The notes beneath the pieces are model-generated. The model saw only the letters and a list, made by a program, of their open reading frames with translations. It was not told the origin of the DNA and searched no databases. Positions 52,997 through 61,073 of a stretch of DNA of 64,000 nucleotides are shown piece after piece (the first letter of the stretch is position 1; every line of letters starts with the position of its first letter). This DNA comes from Desulfitobacterium chlororespirans DSM 11544 (lineage in GTDB: Bacteria > Bacillota > Desulfitobacteriia > Desulfitobacteriales > Desulfitobacteriaceae), in assembly GCF_900143285.1 (NCBI RefSeq), contig NZ_FRDN01000004.1, positions 586,810-650,809 on the forward strand, read 5' to 3'. Made by a program: the position numbers and the translations under genes.

Positions 52997-53632
52997 TTAC
53001 TTAACCCATTCCTGGCAAATCTTTACCCCTTCAGCGGCATTTACCGTGAAAGCATCCGCACCAATATGCCTGCAGGCATCTTCAGTTACCGGGCTGCCTC
53101 CCAGAATGATTTTAATCCCGTCACGCACGCCAGCGGCCGTTAAGGCATCAACCGTAGCTTTCATGGCGCCGAGAGTCAGCGTCAAAAGCCCGCTCATCCC
53201 TACGATCTGCGGCTTTATTTCTTTTACTTTTTCTATAAATACGCTGGAAGGAACATCAATACCCAAATCATAAACTTCAAAACCGGCTGCTTCCATCATG
53301 CCTCTAAAGATATTTTTGCCGATATCATGCAAGTCACCTTCAACAGTCCCTAAAACCATTTTGCCGATTTTTTCCGAGCTTGCCTCTCCAATCACCGGTT
53401 TTAAAATGCCCAGTGCGTTGTTTAGCAGCTCGCCGGCATAGATCAGATCGCCAACAAAATATTCGTTTTTCCCAAATAAATCACCAACAATAGCCATACC
53501 CTGCTGGCAAGCTCCGACCACACTATTGACCTCGGCTTCACTGGGATTTGAGGTAACGAATTCATTTAGCATTTTTTCCATTGATTCTCCGTCGAGATTA
53601 CCTAAGGCCTGAGTCAATGCCTTTAAATCCAT
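52997..53632 (-). CDS. Corrinoid (B12-binding) methyl-carrier protein 2
   Basis: The protein has 211 residues with a helical cap (about 1-85) and a B12-binding domain. Key motifs are EGDLHDIGKN (lower-axial His), GMSGLLTL and ILGGSPV. It resembles corrinoid protein 1 along its whole length but differs enough to serve another substrate or partner. GGGAGG lies before the ATG at 53632. First gene of the unit that ends with the UroD-type methyltransferase. Confidence 0.88.
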   Translation of the reverse strand: MDLKALTQALGNLDGESMEKMLNEFVTSNPSEAEVNSVVGACQQGMAIVGDLFGKNEYFVGDLIYAGELLNNALGILKPVIGEASSEKIGKMVLGTVEGDLHDIGKNIFRGMMEAAGFEVYDLGIDVPSSVFIEKVKEIKPQIVGMSGLLTLTLGAMKATVDALTAAGVRDGIKIILGGSPVTEDACRHIGADAFTVNAAEGVKICQEWVK

Positions 53633-53740
53633 CTTTACATCCTCCCTGAATCAATCTTTCCAACCGGTTAAATCCAAACTGAGCACAAAAGTTTCGCGTT
53701 AAAAAGATAAGACAACACCTCCTCATCTCTCAACCCGATA

Positions 53741-53753
53741 TTAACTTGTATTA
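53741..53753 (-). promoter_or_regulatory. Operator-like site 1 upstream of corrinoid gene 2
   Basis: TTAAC-TT-GTATTA, one variant arm of the TAATAC-NN-GTATTA palindrome. Bases 53743-53761 are almost a perfect inverted copy of 53844-53862 (arms ACTTGTATTAATAAGTTG and its reverse). Confidence 0.5.
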
Positions 53754-53852
53754 ATAAGTTGTGATTTAAAAATAGCTGCCCTTTGAATTTGGCAGTTTGC
53801 TGGTATATTTTTTTCAAGCAATAACTCAGATGTTTATAGATTTTCAACTTAT

Positions 53853-53866
53853 TAATACAAGTATTA
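53853..53866. promoter_or_regulatory. Operator-like site 2 upstream of corrinoid gene 2
   Basis: TAATACAAGTATTA: perfect 6-bp arms around an AA spacer. The best copy of the palindrome found at three places in the methyltransferase cluster. Confidence 0.55.
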
Positions 53867-53982
53867 TCAACTTAATTATAGTTGGGCCATTAGGATTGGT
53901 CAATCCTTTTTGTCGTTATTTTCTGACTTTATTGTTTCGTCTTGTTTCCTCTGTTGATCCACCCTTGACGGCAAAATAAGCA

Positions 53983-54014
53983 AGGCACTCTACGGAATTT
54001 AACGTAGAGTGCCT
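53983..54014. terminator. Terminator after the anti-sigma gene
   Basis: AGGCACTCTACG at 53983-53994 and CGTAGAGTGCCT at 54003-54014 form a 12-bp perfect stem with an 8-base loop. On the minus strand TTGCTTATTTTG follows. It is nearly the same hairpin as that at 48634-48667. Confidence 0.75.
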
Positions 54015-54033
54015 CCGATTTAGTGATTAACGG

Positions 54034-54642
54034 TTATTCCACCAGCCTGCCGTCGATAAACTGAACGGTTTTATCGGCAAATTCAATCGTAACGGTATGG
54101 GTAACCCCAGCCGGGGAATTCGGCCCCGGCAGCTCGCTCCCCATCGTAAACGTGGAACCGACGTCGTCAAAGGGATTATGGAATACCCATGTGGGACGGT
54201 AGCGCTGTCCCGTACCAATAACCTTATGATTTTCGTCATAGGTTATCTCGGGTGTATAGGAGCCGAGCAGGTCATGCCCGTTTTTCAGCTGAAAATGAAT
54301 TTCCAGGTGATTGTCCTTAACCTCATAGGTCATATCCATGTCCTGAGAAGAGACGGAAAAGCCCACGGCAAACAGACTAATGAGAACAAGCAGACATACC
54401 ACCACACTCCCCACCGCGACGGCGGCCCTGCGGATATAACTGATCCGCACTTTTTTCAGGCAGTCAACTTCCTTATCTCCGGCAATGGGGACCTCTTCCC
54501 TGATCTCACCTGCCATCTCACTATGAAAGGTCCGGCATTCTTCGCAGCCGGCCAGGTGTTTTTCGATTTCTTCGTTACTGGCTGTGCTGGCCAGGCCTTC
54601 AATATAGGTGGGCAACAGGTCCCGGATAATATCGCATTTCAT
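54034..54642 (-). CDS. Membrane anti-sigma factor with zinc-finger (ZAS) domain
   Basis: The protein has 202 residues. The N-terminal EEIEKHLAGCEECRTF gives the His-x3-Cys-x2-Cys motif of zinc-associated anti-sigma domains. One membrane helix (about 72-97) and an extracytoplasmic domain follow. Its ATG overlaps the stop of a sigma-factor fragment (ATGA). The partner sigma gene is truncated, so this anti-sigma factor may be an orphan or act on another ECF factor, for example that at 61993-62574. Confidence 0.82.
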   Translation of the reverse strand: MKCDIIRDLLPTYIEGLASTASNEEIEKHLAGCEECRTFHSEMAGEIREEVPIAGDKEVDCLKKVRISYIRRAAVAVGSVVVCLLVLISLFAVGFSVSSQDMDMTYEVKDNHLEIHFQLKNGHDLLGSYTPEITYDENHKVIGTGQRYRPTWVFHNPFDDVGSTFTMGSELPGPNSPAGVTHTVTIEFADKTVQFIDGRLVE

Positions 54643-54758
54643 ACCCTTCTCCCCTTCATGATTTTTTGTTTTCCCCTGTAAAACGTGACCCGGGCCCAGG
54701 TTTCATCTTTATCCAAAATCTCCCCGATCTCACGGAAGCTGAATTCCCCCGTCAGCGT
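54639..54758 (-). pseudogene. C-terminal remnant of an ECF sigma factor
   Basis: The 40 codons upstream of the anti-sigma start read LTGEFSFREIGEILDKDETW, then ARVTFYRGKQKIMKGRRV and a TGA that overlaps the anti-sigma ATG. This is region 4 of an ECF sigma factor (helix-turn-helix ending in YRxKxK). Regions 2 and the linker are missing, because the preceding MFS gene ends at 54766 and an in-frame TAA lies at 54759-54761. The fragment cannot encode a working sigma factor. Confidence 0.7.
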
Positions 54759-54765
54759 TTAACCC

Positions 54766-55944
54766 CTAAACCCGCTTATATCTTGAAACTATAAAAGCAT
54801 AGCCAACCCACACCATTCCTAAAGTTCCATAGAGCCAAGCAGCGTTGCCGACTGCGGCCAGCAGTATCCCGAACATGCCGCTGCCCGCCGCAATCCCCAT
54901 GTCCAAGGCGTTCTGCTGCAAAGAAAGGGCGGTCGTGCGTTCGTTCAATTCAGCTTTTTCGGTCATCCAGGCCATTAATACGGCGATGCTGCCAAAATAA
55001 CCGGCCCCGGAAAACAATCCGGCGGGATAAAAGCAAAGAGGCACTTGCGGGATGATTGAGAACAGCACGATCCCGCTGCCCAATAATAAAAAGGACCAGC
55101 TGTTGATGGGCAAACGGCCCCAACGATCGGAAAGCCAGCCGAAGCCAAGATTGCCCAGGATTCCTCCCAGGGAGAAAAGGGTAAAAAAATAACCCGGATT
55201 GCTAATCTTGGTTTCATCTTTAAGAAATAAAACCGCAAAAGAGATCAGGATACCATAAATCAAGGCGGCGGCAAAAGTATTGCTTATAATTAAAGGGCAC
55301 TTTTTTAGGAGCATCCGTAACTTGAGCCTTTGCCGCAAATTCATTTCCCTTTGGATTGCCTCCTGAGGTGGCCCGACTTTCTTTAAGGAAATTAAGAAGA
55401 TGGGCAGCATCCCTAATAAAGCCAACCAAGCCGTACCCTGAAAAAACAAAGGATACCTGTAATTTTGAATGATATAAAGAGCAAAGACAGGGCCAACCAT
55501 CAAGGACAATGACGCCACCATCCGCAAGATGCCGATATATTGGCCTTTTTTATCCCTGCCCCCACAGGTGGCAGCGGTTGCCGAAGCGGCCGGAAAATAT
55601 GAAGCCAACCCTACTGCCTGCAGCAGGCGCAGCAGGACAACCTGCCAAACTTCTCCGGCATAACAGAGCATAACCGAGGCAAGCAAAAAAGAAGCACTGC
55701 CCAGAAGCATGACAAAGCGCCTGCCCCGCACATCGGCCAAGGGTCCGAAAAAGAAACGCAGGATTACAGCCGCAGCCAGAAAGAGGGTTGACTGCAATCC
55801 CATGATCATGTCCGAGCCGCCCATCCTGGCCAGCAGTACCGGCGTTACCACCATAAAGATATTGTTGTAGGTATAGATAAAAAAAGCGGAAATCAGAAGA
55901 ATTATGAAATCCCGGCACTCCCTGGCCGGTTGTTCGGAACACAT
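54766..55944 (-). CDS. MFS transporter (12-TM type)
   Basis: The protein has 392 residues with about 12 membrane helices. FFGPLADVRGRRFVMLLGS is motif A of the family (G-x-L-a-D-r-x-G-r-r), and GNLGFGWLSDRWGRLPINS the corresponding half-two motif. The ATG at 55944 has GGAAG upstream; a GTG at 55953 is possible. Substrate unknown. Between a Crp/Fnr regulator gene and the sigma relic. Confidence 0.87.
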   Translation of the reverse strand: MCSEQPARECRDFIILLISAFFIYTYNNIFMVVTPVLLARMGGSDMIMGLQSTLFLAAAVILRFFFGPLADVRGRRFVMLLGSASFLLASVMLCYAGEVWQVVLLRLLQAVGLASYFPAASATAATCGGRDKKGQYIGILRMVASLSLMVGPVFALYIIQNYRYPLFFQGTAWLALLGMLPIFLISLKKVGPPQEAIQREMNLRQRLKLRMLLKKCPLIISNTFAAALIYGILISFAVLFLKDETKISNPGYFFTLFSLGGILGNLGFGWLSDRWGRLPINSWSFLLLGSGIVLFSIIPQVPLCFYPAGLFSGAGYFGSIAVLMAWMTEKAELNERTTALSLQQNALDMGIAAGSGMFGILLAAVGNAAWLYGTLGMVWVGYAFIVSRYKRV

Positions 55945-55970
55945 GCCGCTCACTTCCTTCTTGCCAATGA

Positions 55971-56645
55971 CTATACATACTCCTTTAAGCGGGGCAAATC
56001 AGTAATTGTTAATCTTCCCCTGCCCTTATGAATCAGATTCTGCTTTTGAAATACGGATAAAGCATTAAAGACGCTGTTGCGGCAAGCACCGACCATCGTC
56101 GCCAGTTCCTCGTTATTAAAAGGAATCTCAATATAGCCCTGCTCATTCTGAGGAAATTCTTCCGCCAGTAGAACGAGAAGGGCAGCCAGTCGTTCCGCCG
56201 TATTGTATAAGGATATATTGACGATTTCCTCTGCCTCCACCGCCATATGGTGAAAAATGTAACTTGTGAAAGCAGCAAAATATTCAGGGTTGTTCATAAC
56301 AAAGGTGTAGAGCAGGGAGAACTCACAGGCGTAAAGTGAAGTCGGTAAAATGGCTGTGGCCGTAGTAATCGTCCTTTTTTCTTTAGCTAAATTCTGAAAT
56401 CCTAAAAGAGAGCTGTTCGTATAGTAAAACAAGGCTTTTTCCCGGCCCTCTTTCGTAACCACGTGAAGTTTAATGATGCCATTGATAATAAAATAACTGT
56501 AAAGGTGCGGCTCTTTGTCATGCCAAAGGATTTCACCCTTTGGCAAATGCCTTACCGTGCAGGGTATAAGTTCATTTTTAAATATTGCTTGGATGCTGAG
56601 CGATAAATCGTTTCCTTTTAAAAACTGTTTCATAATTTTCGCCAT
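55971..56645 (-). CDS. Crp/Fnr family regulator
   Basis: The protein has 224 residues. An N-terminal cyclic-nucleotide-binding-like fold (HLPKGEILWHDKEPHLYSYFIINGIIKLHVVTKEGREKALFYY) is followed by a long dimer helix and a C-terminal winged helix (NNEELATMVGACRNSVFNALSVFQKQNLIHKGRGRLTITDL). It lacks the N-terminal Cys cluster of Fnr, like CprK-type sensors. AAGGAG lies eight bases before the ATG at 56645. Next to the dms-type operon, which it may control. Confidence 0.86.
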   Translation of the reverse strand: MAKIMKQFLKGNDLSLSIQAIFKNELIPCTVRHLPKGEILWHDKEPHLYSYFIINGIIKLHVVTKEGREKALFYYTNSSLLGFQNLAKEKRTITTATAILPTSLYACEFSLLYTFVMNNPEYFAAFTSYIFHHMAVEAEEIVNISLYNTAERLAALLVLLAEEFPQNEQGYIEIPFNNEELATMVGACRNSVFNALSVFQKQNLIHKGRGRLTITDLPRLKEYV

Positions 56646-56845
56646 GAAAACGACTCCTTTCCAGGTATACTCGCTGCTTCTTCCTTCTTTCCATCTGTTA
56701 TTGTCCCATTCAGACATTACAACTTAATCCCATTATACTACAGTTCTTCCCCATAAACGGCCATCAGTTTAGGCCGGCCTTGCTGAGGCTGTGACCGCAG
56801 GCAGAAGCAGAAAGGCCGTCCCTCCTGCTCCCGCCCTCACCTCAT

Positions 56846-57658
56846 TTATAGATGAATTCCCTGCATAAAGAAGATCAGGCGCGAGAAGATTTCACCAAGG
56901 ATGACACATCCCAGAAAGAATCTGACAGCATTTTTACTGCCGATCTTGCCCTTCAGAGCCAGATATGCGATAACGGCCGGCGCCACCAGCCCAATTCCCC
57001 AGCGCACCATATCCAAACCCACTGTTGAGGGAAGTACCACATCCATGGTCTGAAGGCGCAGCTGCAGCAGGAACGCTAGAGACACGATAATCTGCACAGC
57101 CACGGCGCTTAAAGCCGCTACGGTCATTTCCTTGCCGGCTTTTTCCTCATGATACTGCACATGAAGAGCATAGATCACCGCTGTCCCAAGCAGGAGCGCA
57201 CTGCTGAAATAATAAACAATCGTCACGCCGCCGTTCCAGGCCGGGATGCCATTGGCTCTCACATAGACCAATGAACAAACCAGAAGCAATCCACAGGACA
57301 CCACGCTGCCGATGATATAAAGCGCTGCAGGTATCTTCTTATCTTTGTATACCAAAAAGATGGCAACCAGGAGAATGATCCCAAAAACCAGGGACCAAAG
57401 CCCTTCCTGGGCGATCATAGAACCCAGATTATGAAAGGCGTTGAGAAAACGGAAAGGCCTGCCCAGGTGGGTCGCCGAGGCCAGCATAGCGATGCCTGCA
57501 AGAACCAAAAGGAGAGGCATAACCTGACGCGCTGCTTTTTTCCGGACCTCTGCAGAGGGAATGCTGCTGGCTTGCCAGAGTGTATAGGACAGGAAGGTTC
57601 CTGTGCATAAACCCATCAATAACGTGAAAACGATTAAGGATAAATTAAGTTCTGCCAT
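56846..57658 (-). CDS. DmsC-type membrane anchor
   Basis: The protein has 270 residues and about 8 membrane helices. ASATHLGRPFRFLNAF contains the His and the conserved LGxPxRxxNAF of DmsC, which lie at the menaquinol site in the E. coli enzyme. NLGS follows. It is the DmsC rather than the NrfD type, unlike operons 1 and 2. GGAGG before the ATG. It would deliver electrons from menaquinol to the exported reductase. Confidence 0.85.
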   Translation of the reverse strand: MAELNLSLIVFTLLMGLCTGTFLSYTLWQASSIPSAEVRKKAARQVMPLLLVLAGIAMLASATHLGRPFRFLNAFHNLGSMIAQEGLWSLVFGIILLVAIFLVYKDKKIPAALYIIGSVVSCGLLLVCSLVYVRANGIPAWNGGVTIVYYFSSALLLGTAVIYALHVQYHEEKAGKEMTVAALSAVAVQIIVSLAFLLQLRLQTMDVVLPSTVGLDMVRWGIGLVAPAVIAYLALKGKIGSKNAVRFFLGCVILGEIFSRLIFFMQGIHL

Positions 57659-57669
57659 AATTCCACCTC

Positions 57670-58233
57670 CTACACATAATAAACGGACGGCCCGGTTCCG
57701 AATTTCGGCAAAAAGGGCTGGGCGTGTTTGGCGGCGATAAGACGGGAAATCTCACTGTCCGGATCGCTGATCACCCCAAAGATCCGCGCCTCCCCGGGAC
57801 AGGATTCCACACAATAGGGTTTTTCACCCTTGGCAATGAGTTCCATGCAAAAGGTGCATTTGCTCATCACTTTTTTCTCTGTATCAAATTCCGGGGCATC
57901 GTAGGGACAAGTCCAGACACAATATTTACAGCCGATGCAGACATCCTGATTGACTGAAACCAGCCCGTTATCGTCCTTGTGCATCGCTCCTGTCGGACAA
58001 TTCTTAACGCAGGCCGGATCTGCACAATGATTGCACAGCCGGGGCCGGAAGGCCAGCACCGGATTCGGGTATTTTCCGGCCGGTTGATACATGATCCGGC
58101 TGCCGATCGTCTCCACACTGCTCCAATGAGCGTCTCCCGGGACTTTATGATTGATTTTACAGCCGATGACACAAGTTTGGCAGCCTACACATCTTGTGGT
58201 GTCAATCAACATTCCGTATTGTTTATTGGACAT
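57670..58233 (-). CDS. DmsB-type four-cluster ferredoxin
   Basis: The protein has 187 residues with four Cys groups: CVGCQTCVIGC, CNHCADPACVKNCP, CIGCKYCVWTCP and CTFCMELIAKG...CVESCP. It should hold four [4Fe-4S] clusters between the catalytic subunit and the DmsC anchor. The 18-base gap to the catalytic gene and GGGGG upstream of the ATG fit a coupled operon. Confidence 0.9.
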   Translation of the reverse strand: MSNKQYGMLIDTTRCVGCQTCVIGCKINHKVPGDAHWSSVETIGSRIMYQPAGKYPNPVLAFRPRLCNHCADPACVKNCPTGAMHKDDNGLVSVNQDVCIGCKYCVWTCPYDAPEFDTEKKVMSKCTFCMELIAKGEKPYCVESCPGEARIFGVISDPDSEISRLIAAKHAQPFLPKFGTGPSVYYV

Positions 58234-58251
58234 GGGTCAACCCCCTTGTAA

Positions 58252-60654
58252 TTATACTTTTTGCACTTCCACCAGAACATCATAAAAAGCTGAATTGGTC
58301 TGACTGATGGCTTCTTCAACCGGATTAAGGGTTAAGTGGGTTAAGTTTTGCAGATTCCCTTCAATATAGTAATCCGGCGACCAACCGCTGGCTATGGCAG
58401 CAACTCCGGGCACAATGCCTTCGGTCACAAAGGCTTTGACCACGCAATGGCCCCGATCGTTGAACACCTTGACCTTATCGCCGTGAGCGATGCCCCTGGC
58501 TGCGGCATCCACCGGATTGATCTGAATTTCCGGCTCTGATTGCACGATGCGCAAGGCGGGGTAAAGCATGTGCTGAGTGTGGACGTTCAGGCGGTCATGA
58601 TAATTGATACACACCAAGGGGAACTTTTTGCCAAGTTCCCCCTGAGGATTTTCCAGCATGGGCTTATAGGTCGGAACATGCTCACCAAGTTCTTTGAGTC
58701 TTTCCGTGTAAAATTCGAATTTGCCGGTTGGGGTCTTATACTTTTGATCCTTGAAGGAATAGACAGGGTCAAATATACCGTCAGAGCGGGTGAAAATGCC
58801 TTCTTCCACGAATTTATCCCAATTAAAGGCGGCAAATGCGGGATGTTCGGAAGTCATAAAAGTACGCACCCATTCCTCATCGGTTTTATTCCAGAGATGC
58901 CCGAAACCCAGTCTTTCGGCGACACCGGAAGCAATTTCGCAATCGGATTTGCTCTCGCCCATGGTGGGGATGGCGGGCTGATCGAGCATAACCCAGGGAG
59001 AGCGCACCAGAATGTCCCAAACTTCCCAATGGGTTTTGCCCGGCAGAACCAGATCGGCATATTTGCCTGTCCAGGTCCAGAAGGGATCCACATGAACGAT
59101 AAAGGGAATGTTCGGCAGAACCTTATGGATCACGCGATTGGCATCCGGCGATTGATTGACAAAGTTGGAGACTCCAATCCAAAGGAATTTGATTTCCCCT
59201 TTTTCAGCCATATCGTAGATATGGGCACTTTTTCTCTCGGTAATCGGTTTGCCGCCAATATCGGTCCATTCCTTAAAATTAAAATCAGGTACGGTAACAC
59301 CGGGAATAGGGTTGATGGAGGAGGTTCCGCCCATATGTGAAGCTCCGCCCCCGGAGACACCGATATAACCGGCTACAGCGGCCAAGGTGGCCACTGTCCG
59401 GAAGGGTGAAAAAGAGTTATACACCCGCTGCATCCCTTGACCCATGCGGATACCGGCCGGCTTCATTGTCGCGTACTCATGAGCCAGTTGTTCCACAACT
59501 GCCTCTTCCAGTCCGCAGATTTCAGCCGTGGCTTTGATGGTATATTGGGCAGCTTCCTCAGCCAAATCCACAAAGGAGGGATGGCATTGTACGCCCTCGG
59601 CAGAGGTATATTCTCCGGCAAGGGCAGGATTTATATTTGAGGCATCCGCAGGGACAATAGTCCGGGAGTTTTCGTCCCAGACAGCATATTTCTCACCCAG
59701 GCGCAGATATTGGCCATTGTCGTTGCGCACAAGCAAAGGTGCGCAGCTATTGGCTTTAAGCCAGGCTGTGTCATGCAGATTGTGGGAGATGAGGTAGTTG
59801 ATCATGCTCAGAGCCAGGGCCGGATCAGTCTGAGGCCGGATGGGGATCCATTGGTCGGCGACCGCCGCGGTGCTGGATTGACGGGGATCGATAACGATGA
59901 TTTTCGCTCCGTTTTCCCTGGCCTTAATGATGTAACGCAATTCGCTGGTATGGGTATCGGCAAGATTACGGCCCCAGATGATCACCAGTTTGGAGTTCAG
60001 ATAGTCCCGGGTATCGTGGCCGCCACGCTCCTGACCGAAGACCAGCCTCATGCCCATACTGGCGCCGTGGTCCCCCATCAGCCCTTCTGTGATGTACGTC
60101 GTACCGCCGAAACATGCACCTAAACGGGTGGTGGACTCCCAGGCCAGCTTGGCCAGATTGCCTGACATGGTAAAAAAGGACGCTGCTTGTGTTCCATAGT
60201 TTTCTTTGGTCTCTATAAGCTTTTCAGCGATGATATCATAAGCCTCATCCCAGGTAATCTGTTCGAATTTCCCTTCCCCCCGCTCTCCCACTCTTTTCAT
60301 GGGATAGAGTACACGCTTCTTAGGGTCCTGCAGGCGTTGGGCATAACTCATTCCACGCAGACAGGCATTGGGATAATCATCCCGCCCCGGCAAGAGCCCG
60401 GGGGTGACGGCGACGATTTTGCCGCCTTGCACATGTCCCTTCAGATGACAGCGCGAAGTACAGTTAACAGTACAACAGCTGTGAACGTATTTGACCGTTG
60501 CCTCATCCGCGGCCTTCAAGGCCGGCGAACCGGAGCTCAAAGCACCGGCCATGCCCAGGGAGCTCGTCACTGTAACTGCCCCTATCCCTTTGAGGAACAT
60601 CCGCCGGGTAATCTTGGGGTCTTTAAAGGATAAACCCATTGAAACTTTTTTCAT
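58252..60654 (-). CDS. DmsA-like molybdopterin oxidoreductase catalytic subunit
   Basis: The protein has 800 residues. A Tat leader (ITRRMFLKGIGAVTVTSSLGMAGAL...ALKAAD, cleavage near residue 48) precedes the iron-sulfur motif CTVNCTSRC with a fourth Cys in NACLRG. The first molybdopterin segments read VIIWGRNLADTHTSELRYI and IIVIDPRQSSTAAVAD. GDHGASMGM (about residue 187-195) lies at the place where the metal ligand is expected. The final barrel (DRLNVHTQHMLYPALRIVQSEPEIQINP) is present. DMSO or a similar oxo-compound is plausible, but cannot be read from sequence. GGAGG before the ATG. Confidence 0.9.
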   Translation of the reverse strand: MKKVSMGLSFKDPKITRRMFLKGIGAVTVTSSLGMAGALSSGSPALKAADEATVKYVHSCCTVNCTSRCHLKGHVQGGKIVAVTPGLLPGRDDYPNACLRGMSYAQRLQDPKKRVLYPMKRVGERGEGKFEQITWDEAYDIIAEKLIETKENYGTQAASFFTMSGNLAKLAWESTTRLGACFGGTTYITEGLMGDHGASMGMRLVFGQERGGHDTRDYLNSKLVIIWGRNLADTHTSELRYIIKARENGAKIIVIDPRQSSTAAVADQWIPIRPQTDPALALSMINYLISHNLHDTAWLKANSCAPLLVRNDNGQYLRLGEKYAVWDENSRTIVPADASNINPALAGEYTSAEGVQCHPSFVDLAEEAAQYTIKATAEICGLEEAVVEQLAHEYATMKPAGIRMGQGMQRVYNSFSPFRTVATLAAVAGYIGVSGGGASHMGGTSSINPIPGVTVPDFNFKEWTDIGGKPITERKSAHIYDMAEKGEIKFLWIGVSNFVNQSPDANRVIHKVLPNIPFIVHVDPFWTWTGKYADLVLPGKTHWEVWDILVRSPWVMLDQPAIPTMGESKSDCEIASGVAERLGFGHLWNKTDEEWVRTFMTSEHPAFAAFNWDKFVEEGIFTRSDGIFDPVYSFKDQKYKTPTGKFEFYTERLKELGEHVPTYKPMLENPQGELGKKFPLVCINYHDRLNVHTQHMLYPALRIVQSEPEIQINPVDAAARGIAHGDKVKVFNDRGHCVVKAFVTEGIVPGVAAIASGWSPDYYIEGNLQNLTHLTLNPVEEAISQTNSAFYDVLVEVQKV

Positions 60655-60764
60655 TAAAATCCTCCTTCCGATTTGTGAATATTATTATGAGTACTCGTTC
60701 CTATCTTAACAGCGATCCTTGTTCTCTTCTGCACAATATTGGGCGTAAGTCCACGAGTGTATAA

Positions 60765-60817
60765 CAAAAAGATACGACCCTCATCTCCACTTCCTGGTGA
60801 TAAGAGTCGTATTTTTC
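60765..60817 (-). terminator. Terminator in the gap before the dms-type operon
   Basis: On the minus strand AATACGACTCTTATC pairs with GATGAGGGTCGTAT (one mismatch), followed by CTTTTT. It probably ends the sigma/anti-sigma transcript. Confidence 0.7.
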
Positions 60818-60870
60818 ATGAATACTTAAGAGCAAGGGAGCTTTATCTCACGACTAACGCATGAAAGTCT

Positions 60871-61070
60871 TTATCCATATAGCCCATGTAAGCACATTAT
60901 ATCATTGAGCACCAGCAGCTTGGTTGAGTCCTGCTCCTCAAGATCGATGCAAAGACCTAAGCTTAACACCATTCTGCCCTTCTCACCGATGCGAAAGCCG
61001 TCCTCCTTCCATTTCGTGCTAAAACGGCGCTCTTCTTTATAAGGGTATCTGAATCGGGCTTTTGCATCTC
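60871..61070 (-). pseudogene. Coding relic downstream of the anti-sigma gene
   Basis: The frame after the anti-sigma stop reads RYPYKEERRFSTKWKEDGFR, then IGEKGRMVLSLGLCIDLEEQ and LLVLNDIMCLHGLYG, followed by TAA at 60871-60873. It looks protein-like (mixed charged and hydrophobic, no stop for 65 codons), but no start codon or ribosome binding site precedes it. Probably the tail of a lost gene, or a short peptide starting at the internal ATG. No family recognised. Confidence 0.35.
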
Positions 61071-61073
61071 TTT

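Noticed and set aside
58540..59340. A 266-codon plus-strand frame opposite the DmsA-like gene
   Set aside because: It lies antisense to a well-supported catalytic gene, has no family motif, and its composition mirrors the codon bias of the other strand. Similar antisense frames at 5225-5884, 7429-8079, 8350-8769 and 19865-20227 were rejected for the same reason.
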